In this document: one piece after another, positions 9,160 through 17,902 of the stretch
Layout: the number at the start of each line of letters is the position of its first letter
Position numbering within the stretch: the stretch's first letter is position 1
The notes under the pieces: model-generated
The model's database searches: none
Told to the model about the DNA's origin: nothing
What the model saw: the letters and a program-made list of their open reading frames with translations, nothing else
NCBI RefSeq assembly: GCF_003865405.1
Contig: NZ_RQVQ01000006.1
Coordinates: 1-64,000, forward strand
Origin: Paenimyroides tangerinum
GTDB lineage: Bacteria; Bacteroidota; Bacteroidia; Flavobacteriales; Flavobacteriaceae
Length of the DNA stretch: 64,000 bases
Direction of reading: 5' to 3'
Position numbers and translations under genes: made by a program

Positions 9160-10302
9160 ATGAAATTTAATACGAAAGTAATTCACGGTGGACAACATCA
9201 CGACCCAAGTACTGGAGCGGTAATGCCACCAATTTATCATACATCAACTTTTGCGCAAAAAAGTCCGGGAGTTCACACAGGTTACGAATATAGTAGAGCA
9301 GATAATCCTACAAGAACTGCTTTAGAACACGCTTTAGAAAATATAGAAAACGGAGCGCGTGGTTTGGCTTTTTCATCTGGTTTAGCAGCTATTGATTGTG
9401 TTTTACGTTTATTAAAACCAAACGACGAAGTAATTGCGATGGACGATTTATACGGTGGAACATACCGTTTATTTACTCGTTTTTATCAAGATTTAGGAAT
9501 CAAATTCCATTTCATTAATATGAATGATTTAGAGTTATTCCAATCAAAAATCAATGCAAATACAAAATTAGTTTGGATTGAAACTCCGACGAATCCGTTA
9601 ATGAAATTAGCAGATATCGAAGCGATTGCTAAAATCACAAAACAAAACAATATTTTATTCGCAGTTGATAATACGTTTGCAACTCCGTATTTACAAAAAC
9701 CATTAGATTTAGGTGCTGATATTGTAATGCATTCGGCAACTAAATATTTAGGCGGACATTCAGATGTGATTGCTGGAGCTTTAATTATTAAAGATGAAGA
9801 ATTAGGAAAACAATTACATTTTACACAATTCGCTACGGGTGCAACTTTAGGTCCGCAAGAAAGCTTCTTGGTTTTACGTGGAATCAAAACCTTGCATTTA
9901 CGAGTAGAACGTCATTGTTTAAACGGACAAAAAGTTGCTGAATATTTAGAGCAACATCCGTTAATTGACCAAGTTTTATATCCAGGATTGCCATCGCATC
10001 CACAACACGATTTAGCTAAAAAACAAATGACTAAAGGTTTTGGTGGAATGGTTTCATTTACATTTAAATCTGGAGCTAAAGCAGATGCAATTAAATTCTT
10101 AGAAAACTTAAAAGTATTTACATTGGCAGAATCTTTAGGAGGAGTTGAATCTCTTGCAAATCATCCAGCTTTGATGACACATGCTTCAATTCCTGCAGAA
10201 AAACGTGCAGAGATTGGTGTTACTGATGACATGGTACGTTTGAGTGTAGGTGTTGAAGATATTGAAGATTTAATTGCTGATATTGAGCAAGCTTTAAAAT
10301 AA
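9160..10302 (+). CDS. metB: Cystathionine gamma-synthase / gamma-lyase (Cys/Met PLP enzyme)
   Basis: A 380-residue fold-type I PLP enzyme of trans-sulfuration. The PLP lysine is Lys195 in HSATKYLGGHSD. YSRADNPTR (about 44-52) supplies the phosphate-binding Tyr/Arg from the partner subunit. Sequence alone does not separate gamma-synthase (cystathionine from O-acylhomoserine and Cys) from gamma-lyase (Cys from cystathionine), so metB is a best guess. An in-frame ATG 30 nt upstream overlaps a -7 promoter element, so 9160 is preferred. It is monocistronic and ends in a terminator. Confidence 0.88.
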   Translation: MKFNTKVIHGGQHHDPSTGAVMPPIYHTSTFAQKSPGVHTGYEYSRADNPTRTALEHALENIENGARGLAFSSGLAAIDCVLRLLKPNDEVIAMDDLYGGTYRLFTRFYQDLGIKFHFINMNDLELFQSKINANTKLVWIETPTNPLMKLADIEAIAKITKQNNILFAVDNTFATPYLQKPLDLGADIVMHSATKYLGGHSDVIAGALIIKDEELGKQLHFTQFATGATLGPQESFLVLRGIKTLHLRVERHCLNGQKVAEYLEQHPLIDQVLYPGLPSHPQHDLAKKQMTKGFGGMVSFTFKSGAKADAIKFLENLKVFTLAESLGGVESLANHPALMTHASIPAEKRAEIGVTDDMVRLSVGVEDIEDLIADIEQALK

Positions 10303-10325
10303 TTCAAGTAATAAAGAATAAATTA

Positions 10326-10350
10326 AAATGTCTCGATTTTCGAGGCATTT
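10326..10350 (+). terminator. Terminator after metB
   Basis: A 10-bp stem (AAATGTCTCG / CGAGGCATTT, one G-U pair) with a 5-nt loop and a following T-run. Confidence 0.75.
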
Positions 10351-10438
10351 TTTGTTTTAGGTCAATTATAATGAAATAAGTTTTTATATTTTCTTGAATA
10401 AAATTAATTTTACCTAAAAATTATCTCTTAAGTACATA

Positions 10439-10942
10439 ATGAAAAAAGTAGCGTTATTAATTGTTTTAATTGGAAATGTAGTTTTAGCACAAGAAAGTAA
10501 AAATTCGAATAATCAAGTAAAATTGATTAAAAATTCCAAAAGTGTTTTTATGAAAAATAGTCAAGAATATAAATTGAAAGACTATAAGGATGTATTTAAT
10601 AATCCTGAAGCAATTCTAAACATTAAACAAGCTAGAAGAAATAAAACATTTGCTGAAATTTTAGGCTATGTTGGAGGATTCGGGCTTGGATATGGAATTG
10701 GTTCAGCTATTGGAACAAAAAGTTCTGATCCACAAGCAAAATCAAAAAGACAAACAAGTTGGATTATTGCTGGTTCTGGTTTATGTGTGCTAGGAGCTTC
10801 GATTCCGTTGAGTATATCTGCATCTAAAAAAATAAAAAAAGCAATAGACATCGAAAATTCTCAAAATGAGAATACTTTATCTGATTCTGAATTAAATGTT
10901 ATCATTAATGGAAATGGAGTTGGATTTTCTTTATCATTCTAA
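10439..10942 (+). CDS. Small secreted/membrane protein of unknown function
   Basis: A 167-residue protein with a cleavable signal peptide (about 1-17, ending VLAQ). A basic/polar section is followed by a Gly-rich hydrophobic stretch (GGFGLGYGIGSAIG, about 79-92) and a second hydrophobic segment (IIAGSGLCVLGASIPLSI, about 108-126). Two membrane passes or a glycine-zipper hairpin are likely. I do not recognise a family. It stands alone between terminators. Confidence 0.65.
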   Translation: MKKVALLIVLIGNVVLAQESKNSNNQVKLIKNSKSVFMKNSQEYKLKDYKDVFNNPEAILNIKQARRNKTFAEILGYVGGFGLGYGIGSAIGTKSSDPQAKSKRQTSWIIAGSGLCVLGASIPLSISASKKIKKAIDIENSQNENTLSDSELNVIINGNGVGFSLSF

Positions 10943-10954
10943 TTTATAAAAAAA

Positions 10955-10974
10955 AGAAAGCTTATTGGCTTTCT
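10955..10974. terminator. Bidirectional terminator
   Basis: A 7-bp core stem (AGAAAGC / GCTTTCT) with a 6-nt loop, flanked by A and T runs, between convergent genes. Confidence 0.8.
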
Positions 10975-10980
10975 TTTTTG

Positions 10981-11592
10981 TTATTTCTTGATGCTATCGT
11001 GAGCATGTGTTTCGTTCCCGTTATTCCATTCAACTAAAATATCTGTAGCAACTGCAGCGCCGCTTCCAGCTGCAATACTAAGCTGACTACGCCAACCTGC
11101 TAAAGTTCCTGCAACATAAATATTATCTGTAACTTTATGGTCGATATTCATTAATTGAATTCTGTTTTTTGATGCAATTGATTTTTGATGTGGAATCACA
11201 TATTCCATCAAACCTTCAATGTTAAATGCGTTGCTAGAATTGGTTGCAACAACAATTATTTTAGTTTGATAGTTGTTTTTGTTTGTAGTTACCAAAAATA
11301 AATCTTTTTGTTTTTCTATTGAAACTACTTTCTCGTTTAATATTTGGTTGATTTGCGGATAAGTTGAAGCTAAATTTTCTAAAGAAGTTTCTAATAATTC
11401 ACTTCCTAAAGTTCCAGGTGTAATTCCGTAAGCATTGTTAAACAATGCATCTTGTAACATTGAACCCTTTTGATGTGCGATAATTCCAATTTTCTTATCA
11501 GCAACAAATTCTTTCTTTTGAGCTGAACCTAAAATTAATGCACACGAAACTCCGGAAACTCCGCCTCCAAAAATTAAAACGTCGTAAATCAT
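10981..11592 (-). CDS. Half-size FAD-dependent oxidoreductase (thioredoxin reductase-like, FAD domain only)
   Basis: 203 residues with an N-terminal FAD-binding Rossmann motif (IFGGGVSGVSCAL, residues 8-20) and the C-terminal FAD motif with a conserved Asp-like segment (NIYVAGTLAGW, about 162-172). It is about two-thirds of a usual thioredoxin reductase (near 310). The inserted NADPH-binding domain and the redox CxxC are absent. It may use another electron donor or act as a flavin-bound partner. The start shares one base (TAATG) with the stop of the small membrane protein upstream, so the two are probably translated together. Confidence 0.75.
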   Translation of the reverse strand: MIYDVLIFGGGVSGVSCALILGSAQKKEFVADKKIGIIAHQKGSMLQDALFNNAYGITPGTLGSELLETSLENLASTYPQINQILNEKVVSIEKQKDLFLVTTNKNNYQTKIIVVATNSSNAFNIEGLMEYVIPHQKSIASKNRIQLMNIDHKVTDNIYVAGTLAGWRSQLSIAAGSGAAVATDILVEWNNGNETHAHDSIKK

Positions 11593-11786
11593 TATTTAGA
11601 TTTTTCTTCGATTGATTTAGACATCTTAAAAATTAATAAGATGCAAACTGCGCATAATAAAGCAACAATAGAAATCAAAGCAACCATACTATCACCTTGA
11701 AAAAGATTGCCAAAATCTAAAATCATTGCATTCATAACAATTAAACCGATAATGATTGCTACAGCAATGTAAGTAATGTATTTCAT
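11592..11786 (-). CDS. Small two-helix membrane protein
   Basis: 64 residues from MKYITYIAVAIII, with two hydrophobic helices (about 3-20 and 32-54) and a basic/acidic tail KMSKSIEEKSK. A longer reading from 11870 would overlap marC and lacks a sensible N-terminus, so the internal Met is chosen. It overlaps the start of the FAD protein by one base, suggesting it anchors or cooperates with that protein. Not a recognised family. Confidence 0.65.
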   Translation of the reverse strand: MKYITYIAVAIIIGLIVMNAMILDFGNLFQGDSMVALISIVALLCAVCILLIFKMSKSIEEKSK

Positions 11787-11838
11787 TATAAAAATATGTA
11801 AAAGTTGTAATTCGACTACGAAATTACTAAATAAAAAA

Positions 11839-12414
11839 TTAGGCAAATAGCCCTTTAACATTAGAAGCAAATAATTTAACAGCGATAGCTAGTAAGATTA
11901 CTCCAAATACTTTTCGGATTACACCTAAACCATTACTACCAATTATCTTCTCGATTTTTCCTGATGATTTTAAAACAATATAGACTAAGATAATATTTAA
12001 AATAATAGCAATTACAATATTTATGGTTTTAAATTCCGCTTTTAGCGAAAGAATCGTTGTCATAACTCCAGCTCCAGCAATTAAAGGAAACGCTAATGGA
12101 ACTATTGAAGCAGTATTTGCTTCTTCATCTTTATATAAACGAATACCTAAAATCATTTCTAGAGCTAAGAAAAAAAGCACAAAAGAACCAGCAACTGCAA
12201 AAGAATTTACGTCAATTCCGATTAAACTCAGAATGCTTTCTCCAACAAATAAAAACGAAATCATAATTGCTGCTGCTACAATCGAAGCTTTTTCAGATTG
12301 AATTTGTCCAACACGCGAACGTAAATCAACAATAATCGGAATGGATCCCACGATGTCGATTACGGCAAATAGAATCATACTAGCTGTAATAATTTCTTTA
12401 AAATCTATTCCCAT
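11839..12414 (-). CDS. MarC family (UPF0056) integral membrane protein
   Basis: 191 residues with about six transmembrane segments. It opens with an ITASMILFAVIDIVGSIPI segment and has the inner LAFPLIAGAGVMTTI repeat characteristic of MarC/YhgN proteins. Family members are inner-membrane proteins of uncertain function; the older link to multiple antibiotic resistance in E. coli is not supported. A small membrane protein and an FAD protein follow on the same strand. Confidence 0.88.
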   Translation of the reverse strand: MGIDFKEIITASMILFAVIDIVGSIPIIVDLRSRVGQIQSEKASIVAAAIMISFLFVGESILSLIGIDVNSFAVAGSFVLFFLALEMILGIRLYKDEEANTASIVPLAFPLIAGAGVMTTILSLKAEFKTINIVIAIILNIILVYIVLKSSGKIEKIIGSNGLGVIRKVFGVILLAIAVKLFASNVKGLFA

Positions 12415-12540
12415 GGCTTTTTTTGTGCAAAGTTATCAATATTTGTTTTTGATTTTACTGATTTTAGATAAATCTACTGAATATTTCGCATAAATTTTTG
12501 GATTTCATCTTTACGATTTTAAACTCGGCTATAAAGTTTA

Positions 12541-12548
12541 TACCTTTG
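12541..12548 (+). promoter_or_regulatory. Bacteroidota -7 element (TACCTTTG)
   Basis: Matches TAnnTTTG and ends 25 nt before the DUF3109 start. Confidence 0.55.
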
Positions 12549-12573
12549 CAAATTAATTTTATAGCTAAAGAAT

Positions 12574-13164
12574 ATGTTTCAAGTAGGGAAAGCAATTGTT
12601 TCTGAAGATGTTTTAGAAAAAGAATTCGTTTGTAATTTGTCGGCTTGTAAAGGACAATGTTGTATTGATGGTGATGCTGGTGCGCCTTTGGATAAAGAAG
12701 AAACGGTTATTTTAGATCAGATTTATGATAAAGTAAAACCTTATTTGCGACCAGAAGGAATTGAAGCAATTGAAGCTCAAGGAAAGTGGGTAATTGGGGA
12801 AGATGGTGATTTTGAAACTACTTTGATCGAAGGTAAAGAATGTGCTTACGTTATTTTTGACGGAGCTACTGCACTTTGTGCGATTGAACAAGCATACAAT
12901 GAAGGAATTGTTGAGTGGAAAAAACCAATTTCGTGTCATCTATATCCAATTCGTATTAAAGAATATTCTTCTTTTTCTGCTGTGAATTATAACAAATGGC
13001 ACATTTGTGATGATGCTTGTACTTTAGGTAAAGAATTAGAAGTTCCGGTTTATAAGTTTTTGAAAGAACCACTAATTCGTAAATATGGACAATCTTGGTA
13101 CACCGAATTAGAATTGGTTGCTGACGAATGGAACAAACAAAATCACTTTAAAAAGAGAAGCTGA
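12574..13164 (+). CDS. DUF3109 family Cys-rich protein
   Basis: 196 residues matching the Bacteroidota DUF3109 family, related to YkgJ-type putative metal or Fe-S binding proteins. Conserved cysteines cluster at CNLSACKGQCC (about 20-30), then KECAYV, LCAIEQ, SCHLYPIR and ICDDAC. The pattern suggests one or two bound metal ions or an Fe-S cluster. No enzymatic role is established. The 3' end overlaps the convergent retropepsin gene by 22 nt. A -7 element precedes it. Confidence 0.87.
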   Translation: MFQVGKAIVSEDVLEKEFVCNLSACKGQCCIDGDAGAPLDKEETVILDQIYDKVKPYLRPEGIEAIEAQGKWVIGEDGDFETTLIEGKECAYVIFDGATALCAIEQAYNEGIVEWKKPISCHLYPIRIKEYSSFSAVNYNKWHICDDACTLGKELEVPVYKFLKEPLIRKYGQSWYTELELVADEWNKQNHFKKRS

Positions 13165-13580
13165 TTTTTGTAATCAATCACTGCATCACCTTGTTCTAAA
13201 ATATCAGCACCGATAATACCGTGAACCGTTTTAGCTTTATAATCGGCTAATGCTGCGTTTACGTGCGAAAGGTCAAAAATTACCAAAGTGATTGCCGTTG
13301 ATTTCCAAGAACCTAATTTAATTAAATTGTTTTTAGAAACTTGAGTTTCCATTCCAATTGCTCCAGCTCCAGAAGCGGTTGCTTTTGAATTTTGTGCAAC
13401 AACATTGAAATGATCAATTCCTGAAAAATCAATGCAAGTTGTAGAAGCTCCAGTGTCTAAAATAAAATCACCAACGATTCCGTTTATCGAAGCTTTGATA
13501 AGAAGATGTTTGGTGTTAGAGATTTTAAATTTAATTTTTTTATATTTTTCTTGTTTTAGAACAGCTTCTAAATGAGTCAT
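13143..13580 (-). CDS. Retropepsin-like aspartic protease
   Basis: 145 residues with a single aspartic protease half-domain. The catalytic motif is DFILDTGAST (Asp42) and the hydrophobic-hydrophobic-Gly motif is HGIIGADIL near residue 124. This fold works as a homodimer, like retroviral and bacterial SpoIIGA/PerP-type proteases. No signal peptide is visible, so it is probably cytoplasmic. It converges on DUF3109 with a 22-nt antisense overlap of the coding ends. Substrate is unknown. Confidence 0.85.
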   Translation of the reverse strand: MTHLEAVLKQEKYKKIKFKISNTKHLLIKASINGIVGDFILDTGASTTCIDFSGIDHFNVVAQNSKATASGAGAIGMETQVSKNNLIKLGSWKSTAITLVIFDLSHVNAALADYKAKTVHGIIGADILEQGDAVIDYKNQLLFLK

Positions 13581-13616
13581 AATTCAATTTTAAAAAGATA
13601 AAAATACAACAAACAA

Positions 13617-14387
13617 ATGATATTTACAGATACACATACACATTTATATAGTGAAGAATTTGAAAGCGACCAAGTTGAAATGATGCAACGCGCTATAGAA
13701 AATGGTGTTCAAAAATTATTTGTACCATCGATTGATTCTTCATACACAGAAAAAATGTATGATTTAAAAAACAAATATCCAGAAAATGTTCATTTGATGA
13801 TGGGATTGCATCCTTGTTATGTGAAGCCAGAAACATATTTAGATGAATTGGCTTTTGTGGAGCGTGAATTAGAAAAACATAAATTCGCTGCAATTGGTGA
13901 AATTGGTGTTGATATGTATTGGGATAAATCAACATTAGCTATTCAACAAGAAGCTTTTCAAAAGCAAATTCAGTTGGCAAAAAAACATAAACTACCCATT
14001 AATATTCATTGTAGAGATGCGTTTGATGAAGTTTTTGAAGTTTTAGAAAAGGAGAAAGGTGATGATTTATTCGGAATTTTTCATTGTTTTTCCGGAAATT
14101 TAGAACAAGCTCAGAAAGCCATTTCTTACAATTTGAAATTAGGAATTGGTGGTGTTGTGACTTTCAAAAACGGAAAAGTAGATCAGTTTATAAATCAAAT
14201 TCCTTTAGAACACATAGTTCTAGAAACTGACTCTCCGTATTTAGCTCCGGCTCCATATCGTGGTAAACGAAACGAAAGTGCTTATGTTGTGCTTGTTGCT
14301 GAGAAATTGGCTTCAATTTACGGTTTGTCTTTAGCGGAAATAGCAACGCAAACAAATAAAAATGCACAAGTTGTTTTTGGTGTATAA
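13617..14387 (+). CDS. TatD family metal-dependent hydrolase/DNase
   Basis: A 256-residue TIM-barrel amidohydrolase-like enzyme. Metal ligands are visible: His7 and His9 (DTHTHL), Glu in AIGEIGVD (about 97), His in NIHCRDA and IFHCFSG, and Asp in ETDSPYLAP. TatD proteins are 3'-5' exonucleases/DNases linked to oxidative damage repair; some act as D-aminoacyl-tRNA deacylase-like enzymes in other kingdoms. Length and motifs are complete. Confidence 0.93.
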   Translation: MIFTDTHTHLYSEEFESDQVEMMQRAIENGVQKLFVPSIDSSYTEKMYDLKNKYPENVHLMMGLHPCYVKPETYLDELAFVERELEKHKFAAIGEIGVDMYWDKSTLAIQQEAFQKQIQLAKKHKLPINIHCRDAFDEVFEVLEKEKGDDLFGIFHCFSGNLEQAQKAISYNLKLGIGGVVTFKNGKVDQFINQIPLEHIVLETDSPYLAPAPYRGKRNESAYVVLVAEKLASIYGLSLAEIATQTNKNAQVVFGV

Positions 14388-14450
14388 AATTTTAGTAAAT
14401 TCAATAATAAATTGTTCTTTTGTGAACTTTAATAAAATATAGAAAAAGGA

Positions 14451-15587
14451 ATGTCAAAATTTGATTCAATTCGTCATTATCACGATTCAGAAGTTCAGGA
14501 AGCATTGTCTTCGATTTTAAACCATCCGATGTTTAAATCTTTGATTGCTTTTACATTTCCTGAAAAATCTGAAACTGAATTAAAAGAAATTTTTTCTTCA
14601 ATAAATAGTATTGATGATTTCCAAAGTAAATTTGTTTACCATTCTTTACAACGTGTTTTGGCTATCTCTTCTGAAGGAGTTACTACTTCTGGTTTTGAAA
14701 AATTAGATCCTGATGGCGCATATTTATATATATCAAATCATAGAGATATCTTATTAGATACAAGTTTGCTGAATGTTTTGTTGATGGAACATGGAAAGAA
14801 ATTAACAGCTTCTGCAATTGGCGATAACTTAGTTAAGAAATCATTTGTTTTAGCACTTGCTAGATTAAATCGAAATTTTTTGGTTAGACGTGGACTTTCT
14901 CCTCGCGAACTTTTGATGAGTTCAAAACTAATGTCTGAATTTATTTATCATATGTTATCTGACGAAAAGCGACCAGTGTGGATTGCTCAACGAGAAGGAA
15001 GAACAAAAGATGGTAACGACGCAACAAATCCTGGTGTTTTGAAAATGATTGGAATGGCATCTGATGAAAAAGATGTAATGGATTATTTCAAAAAGCTGAA
15101 AATTGTTCCCGTTTCTATTTCTTATGAATACGACCCAACGGATAAATTGAAAATGCCACAACTTTTAGCACAATTAAAAGACGAAGTTTATATTAAAGGA
15201 AAGAACGAAGATTTCGTTAATATAATGAGTGGACTTTTGGGGCAAAAAAAGCATATTCATATTCATATTGGTGATGTTATCGATTCTGAAATAGATGTAA
15301 TCAAAGAAGAATTTGATAGTTCTAATAAACAAGTACAGGCTTTAGCGAATGTTTTAGATCGCGAAATAATTTCGAATTATAAATTGTGGCCAACAAATTA
15401 TATTGCTTATGATGTCGTTCATAAATCAAATAAATTTGAAAATAAATACACAGAAAACGAAAAACAAGTTTTCTTAAAGCGATTAGGTTTGCGTGTCGAT
15501 AAAGAAAACGAACCTTTACTACAAGGTTTCTTGGCAATGTATTCGAATCCAGTTGTGAATAAAATGAAATATGAAAATGAATCATAA
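14451..15587 (+). CDS. PlsC-like acyltransferase
   Basis: 378 residues with the glycerolipid acyltransferase signature SNHRDILLD (about 91-99, NHx4D type). A substrate-binding block REGRTKDG (about 181-188) takes the place of the usual EGTRS. It is longer than typical PlsC (about 240) and has extra N- and C-terminal regions. No strong signal peptide is seen. It probably transfers acyl groups to lysophospholipid or a related acceptor at the inner membrane. It overlaps the asparaginase start by 17 nt. Confidence 0.85.
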   Translation: MSKFDSIRHYHDSEVQEALSSILNHPMFKSLIAFTFPEKSETELKEIFSSINSIDDFQSKFVYHSLQRVLAISSEGVTTSGFEKLDPDGAYLYISNHRDILLDTSLLNVLLMEHGKKLTASAIGDNLVKKSFVLALARLNRNFLVRRGLSPRELLMSSKLMSEFIYHMLSDEKRPVWIAQREGRTKDGNDATNPGVLKMIGMASDEKDVMDYFKKLKIVPVSISYEYDPTDKLKMPQLLAQLKDEVYIKGKNEDFVNIMSGLLGQKKHIHIHIGDVIDSEIDVIKEEFDSSNKQVQALANVLDREIISNYKLWPTNYIAYDVVHKSNKFENKYTENEKQVFLKRLGLRVDKENEPLLQGFLAMYSNPVVNKMKYENES

Positions 15588-16605
15588 ACCTGCTATTTTG
15601 CTTATTTATACCGGTGGAACCATTGGTATGATTAAAGATTTTGAAACAGGTGCATTAAAAGCATTTAATTTCGATCAATTGTTAGAACGTATTCCAGAAT
15701 TACATTTGTTGGATTGTACGATTGATACTTTTTCTTTCGACAATCCAATTGATTCTTCGGATATGAATCCAAATCATTGGGTTACAATTGCTGAGGTTAT
15801 AGAAACAAATTACGATTCTTTTGATGGTTTCGTGGTTCTTCATGGATCAGATACGATGTCGTATTCTGCTTCTGCTTTGAGTTTCATGCTTGAAAATTTA
15901 CACAAACCTGTCATTTTTACAGGTTCTCAATTGCCAATTGGAGATTTGCGTACAGATGCAAAAGAAAACTTAATTACTGCGATTCAGGTTGCTTCTTTAT
16001 GGGAAGATAATCAAGCGGTTATTAAAGAAGTTTGTTTGTATTTTGAATATAAATTATATCGTGGAAACCGAACCACAAAAATAAGTGCCGAACATTTTAG
16101 CGCTTTTACTTCACCAAATTTACCACATTTAGCAGAATCTGGAGTTCATCTTAAAGTTAATGAACGTTTGTTAGATGAGTTTTATGGAAATAAACCTTTT
16201 GCAATTCATAAAGATATGTTTGCAAACGTTATGATTCTAAAGCTTTTCCCTGGAATTTCGCAACATGTTTTGGAAGCGATTCTGAAAATTGAAAATTTAG
16301 AAGGAATCGTTTTGGAAACTTATGGTTCTGGAAATGCTCCAACCGAATGGTGGTTTATTAGTTTGTTGCAAGAAGCAATTTCGAATGGACTTCATGTTGT
16401 AAATGTTACTCAATGTTCTGGAGGAAGTGTCAATATGGGGCAATATGAAACCAGTACAGCATTAAAAGAAATAGGTGTTATTTCTGGAAAAGATATAACC
16501 ACTGAGGCTGCAATTACGAAATTGATGTTTTTATTAGGAAAAAAAATCCCTCAGAATGATTTTAAAACCTATTTCGAAACATCGATATGCGGAGAAATGG
16601 AATAG
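15571..16605 (+). CDS. ansA: Type I (cytoplasmic) L-asparaginase
   Basis: 344 residues. The enzyme deaminates L-asparagine to aspartate and ammonia. The first catalytic Thr is Thr14 in IYTGGTIG, and the second block HGSDTMSYSASAL (about 90-102) carries Thr, Asp and the substrate-contacting residues. No signal peptide is present, fitting the housekeeping type I enzyme. The start lies inside the acyltransferase coding end (17-nt overlap). Two in-frame ATGs occur at codons 1 and 3; either could be used. Confidence 0.92.
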   Translation: MKMNHKPAILLIYTGGTIGMIKDFETGALKAFNFDQLLERIPELHLLDCTIDTFSFDNPIDSSDMNPNHWVTIAEVIETNYDSFDGFVVLHGSDTMSYSASALSFMLENLHKPVIFTGSQLPIGDLRTDAKENLITAIQVASLWEDNQAVIKEVCLYFEYKLYRGNRTTKISAEHFSAFTSPNLPHLAESGVHLKVNERLLDEFYGNKPFAIHKDMFANVMILKLFPGISQHVLEAILKIENLEGIVLETYGSGNAPTEWWFISLLQEAISNGLHVVNVTQCSGGSVNMGQYETSTALKEIGVISGKDITTEAAITKLMFLLGKKIPQNDFKTYFETSICGEME

Positions 16606-16749
16606 TTTTTTTGCTAAAACCGATTTTTTCTGTTTTCAATTCATTTAAATTAATATTTTTCATTAAATGTTAATTTTTTTTGTTTTTTTATAATTTAGAG
16701 TATCTTCACTTTATTAAAATTATCAAAAAAATAACCCAAAAACAAACGT

Positions 16750-17337
16750 ATGGAATTAAGCGAAATTAAATCTTGTATAGAAGTTTACCAAGATTTTATA
16801 ACACATTGTACCAAAGAGAATTTTGATGATCTTTTCAAAGATGCAGATTATTGTGATTTTATTAGCAAGAATTTTAAAACTTTTCCGACTGAAAATTTAA
16901 ATTTATTTTTAGGAATTAATAATTCTAAATTAGTTGGCTTTTTAGTAAATGAAAATGTTAATTATACCGATTGGACTGAGTCAACTGAAGTTTTCGAATC
17001 AGAATTTATTGCCTTTAGTGCTTTGGGATACAAAACTTTTAAAGAATATTATGAGAAAAAAGCAATTCCTGATTCAGATTGTGCTATTGATGCTTTAGAA
17101 GGTTTTGCTCGTATCGAGGCTTGGGCTTCAAAAAAAGAAGAATGGTTTTCAAAACATGTTACTGATAGAACTTTAGTCAAATATTTCGAAATTCCATCAG
17201 AAGATTATGCAAATGGTCAAGGAAATTCTTTTAACTTAGGTTTGTTACCAAATAATCAAATTGATCTGATTGTTGGAAATCCATCTGGACTATACGATTT
17301 CACAAGACCAGTTCCTCCTTTTGAGCCAAAATTCTAA
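16750..17337 (+). CDS. Conserved-looking protein of unknown function
   Basis: 195 residues, acidic, soluble, no signal peptide or membrane segment. The N-terminal half is rich in Asp, Glu and Phe; the C-terminus ends in a Pro-rich PVPPFEPKF preceded by GNPSGLYDF. I do not recognise a family. It is a single gene closed by a strong terminator. Codon use looks like that of its neighbours, so it is probably a real cytoplasmic protein. Confidence 0.65.
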   Translation: MELSEIKSCIEVYQDFITHCTKENFDDLFKDADYCDFISKNFKTFPTENLNLFLGINNSKLVGFLVNENVNYTDWTESTEVFESEFIAFSALGYKTFKEYYEKKAIPDSDCAIDALEGFARIEAWASKKEEWFSKHVTDRTLVKYFEIPSEDYANGQGNSFNLGLLPNNQIDLIVGNPSGLYDFTRPVPPFEPKF

Positions 17338-17349
17338 AAAAATATTTTA

Positions 17350-17378
17350 AGCCAAATATATCTTTGATATGTTTGGCT
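17350..17378 (+). terminator. Terminator that also holds a promoter -7 element
   Basis: A stem of AGCCAAATATATC with GATATGTTTGGCT (one G-U pair) and a 3-nt loop, then a T-run. The T-run ends only a few bases before the next start codon. Confidence 0.8.
17359..17366 (+). promoter_or_regulatory. Bacteroidota -7 element (TATCTTTG) inside the terminator hairpin
   Basis: Matches TAnnTTTG and ends 22 nt before the lipoprotein start at 17389. It spans the loop of the upstream gene's terminator. Confidence 0.5.
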
Positions 17379-17388
17379 TTTTTAACTA

Positions 17389-17742
17389 ATGGATATGAAA
17401 AAAATTCTATTTATCTCAATAATTTCTATTTTATTAAATTCTTGTGTTGCTGCATATACTATACCAAAAGAAAGAATCTTCAAGGAGCTTCCAGAATATT
17501 CAGAAGCTACTTTAGTAATTGAACCAAATTCTTGTTCAGTTGTTAAACCTAAACAGATTTATTTAAAACCATGTACTTTTACAAAACAAAAAGATTTGAA
17601 AAAACTTGCGGCATCAATTGATGAATCTGTAAAATCAGCTGGCGGTAATGCTTATGAAATTAAAAGTTACAGATGGTTAAAATTAGATCAGCATGGAATC
17701 CGACACTTTGAAGTTATCTACGACGTTTTAAAGTGCGAATAA
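17389..17742 (+). CDS. Small lipoprotein of unknown function
   Basis: 117 residues with signal peptide and lipobox (LLNSC, about Cys19). The mature domain is short, with conserved-looking Cys at about 44, 58 and the penultimate position. It resembles small YbjQ/DUF4156-like lipoproteins in length and in the AGGNAYEIKSY segment, but the match is weak. A second start two codons on is possible. The gene begins right after the preceding terminator, so it probably uses the -7 element inside that hairpin. Confidence 0.7.
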   Translation: MDMKKILFISIISILLNSCVAAYTIPKERIFKELPEYSEATLVIEPNSCSVVKPKQIYLKPCTFTKQKDLKKLAASIDESVKSAGGNAYEIKSYRWLKLDQHGIRHFEVIYDVLKCE

Positions 17743-17902
17743 GTTTATTTATGTCATAAAGTCATATATTTTAAATTTTGACAGCGATTAACGCATCGGA
17801 ATGGTTATTGGTATCAAAATGTAAAAAAATGACATTTCTTTGAAAATGTTTTTGAATTTTAATTAATCCATGAATTGGAAACGATTCAATAAATATAATA
17901 AG

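Noticed and set aside
11787..11870. Upstream extension of the 64-aa membrane protein
   Set aside because: It overlaps marC and gives an implausible N-terminus before a good membrane-protein start.
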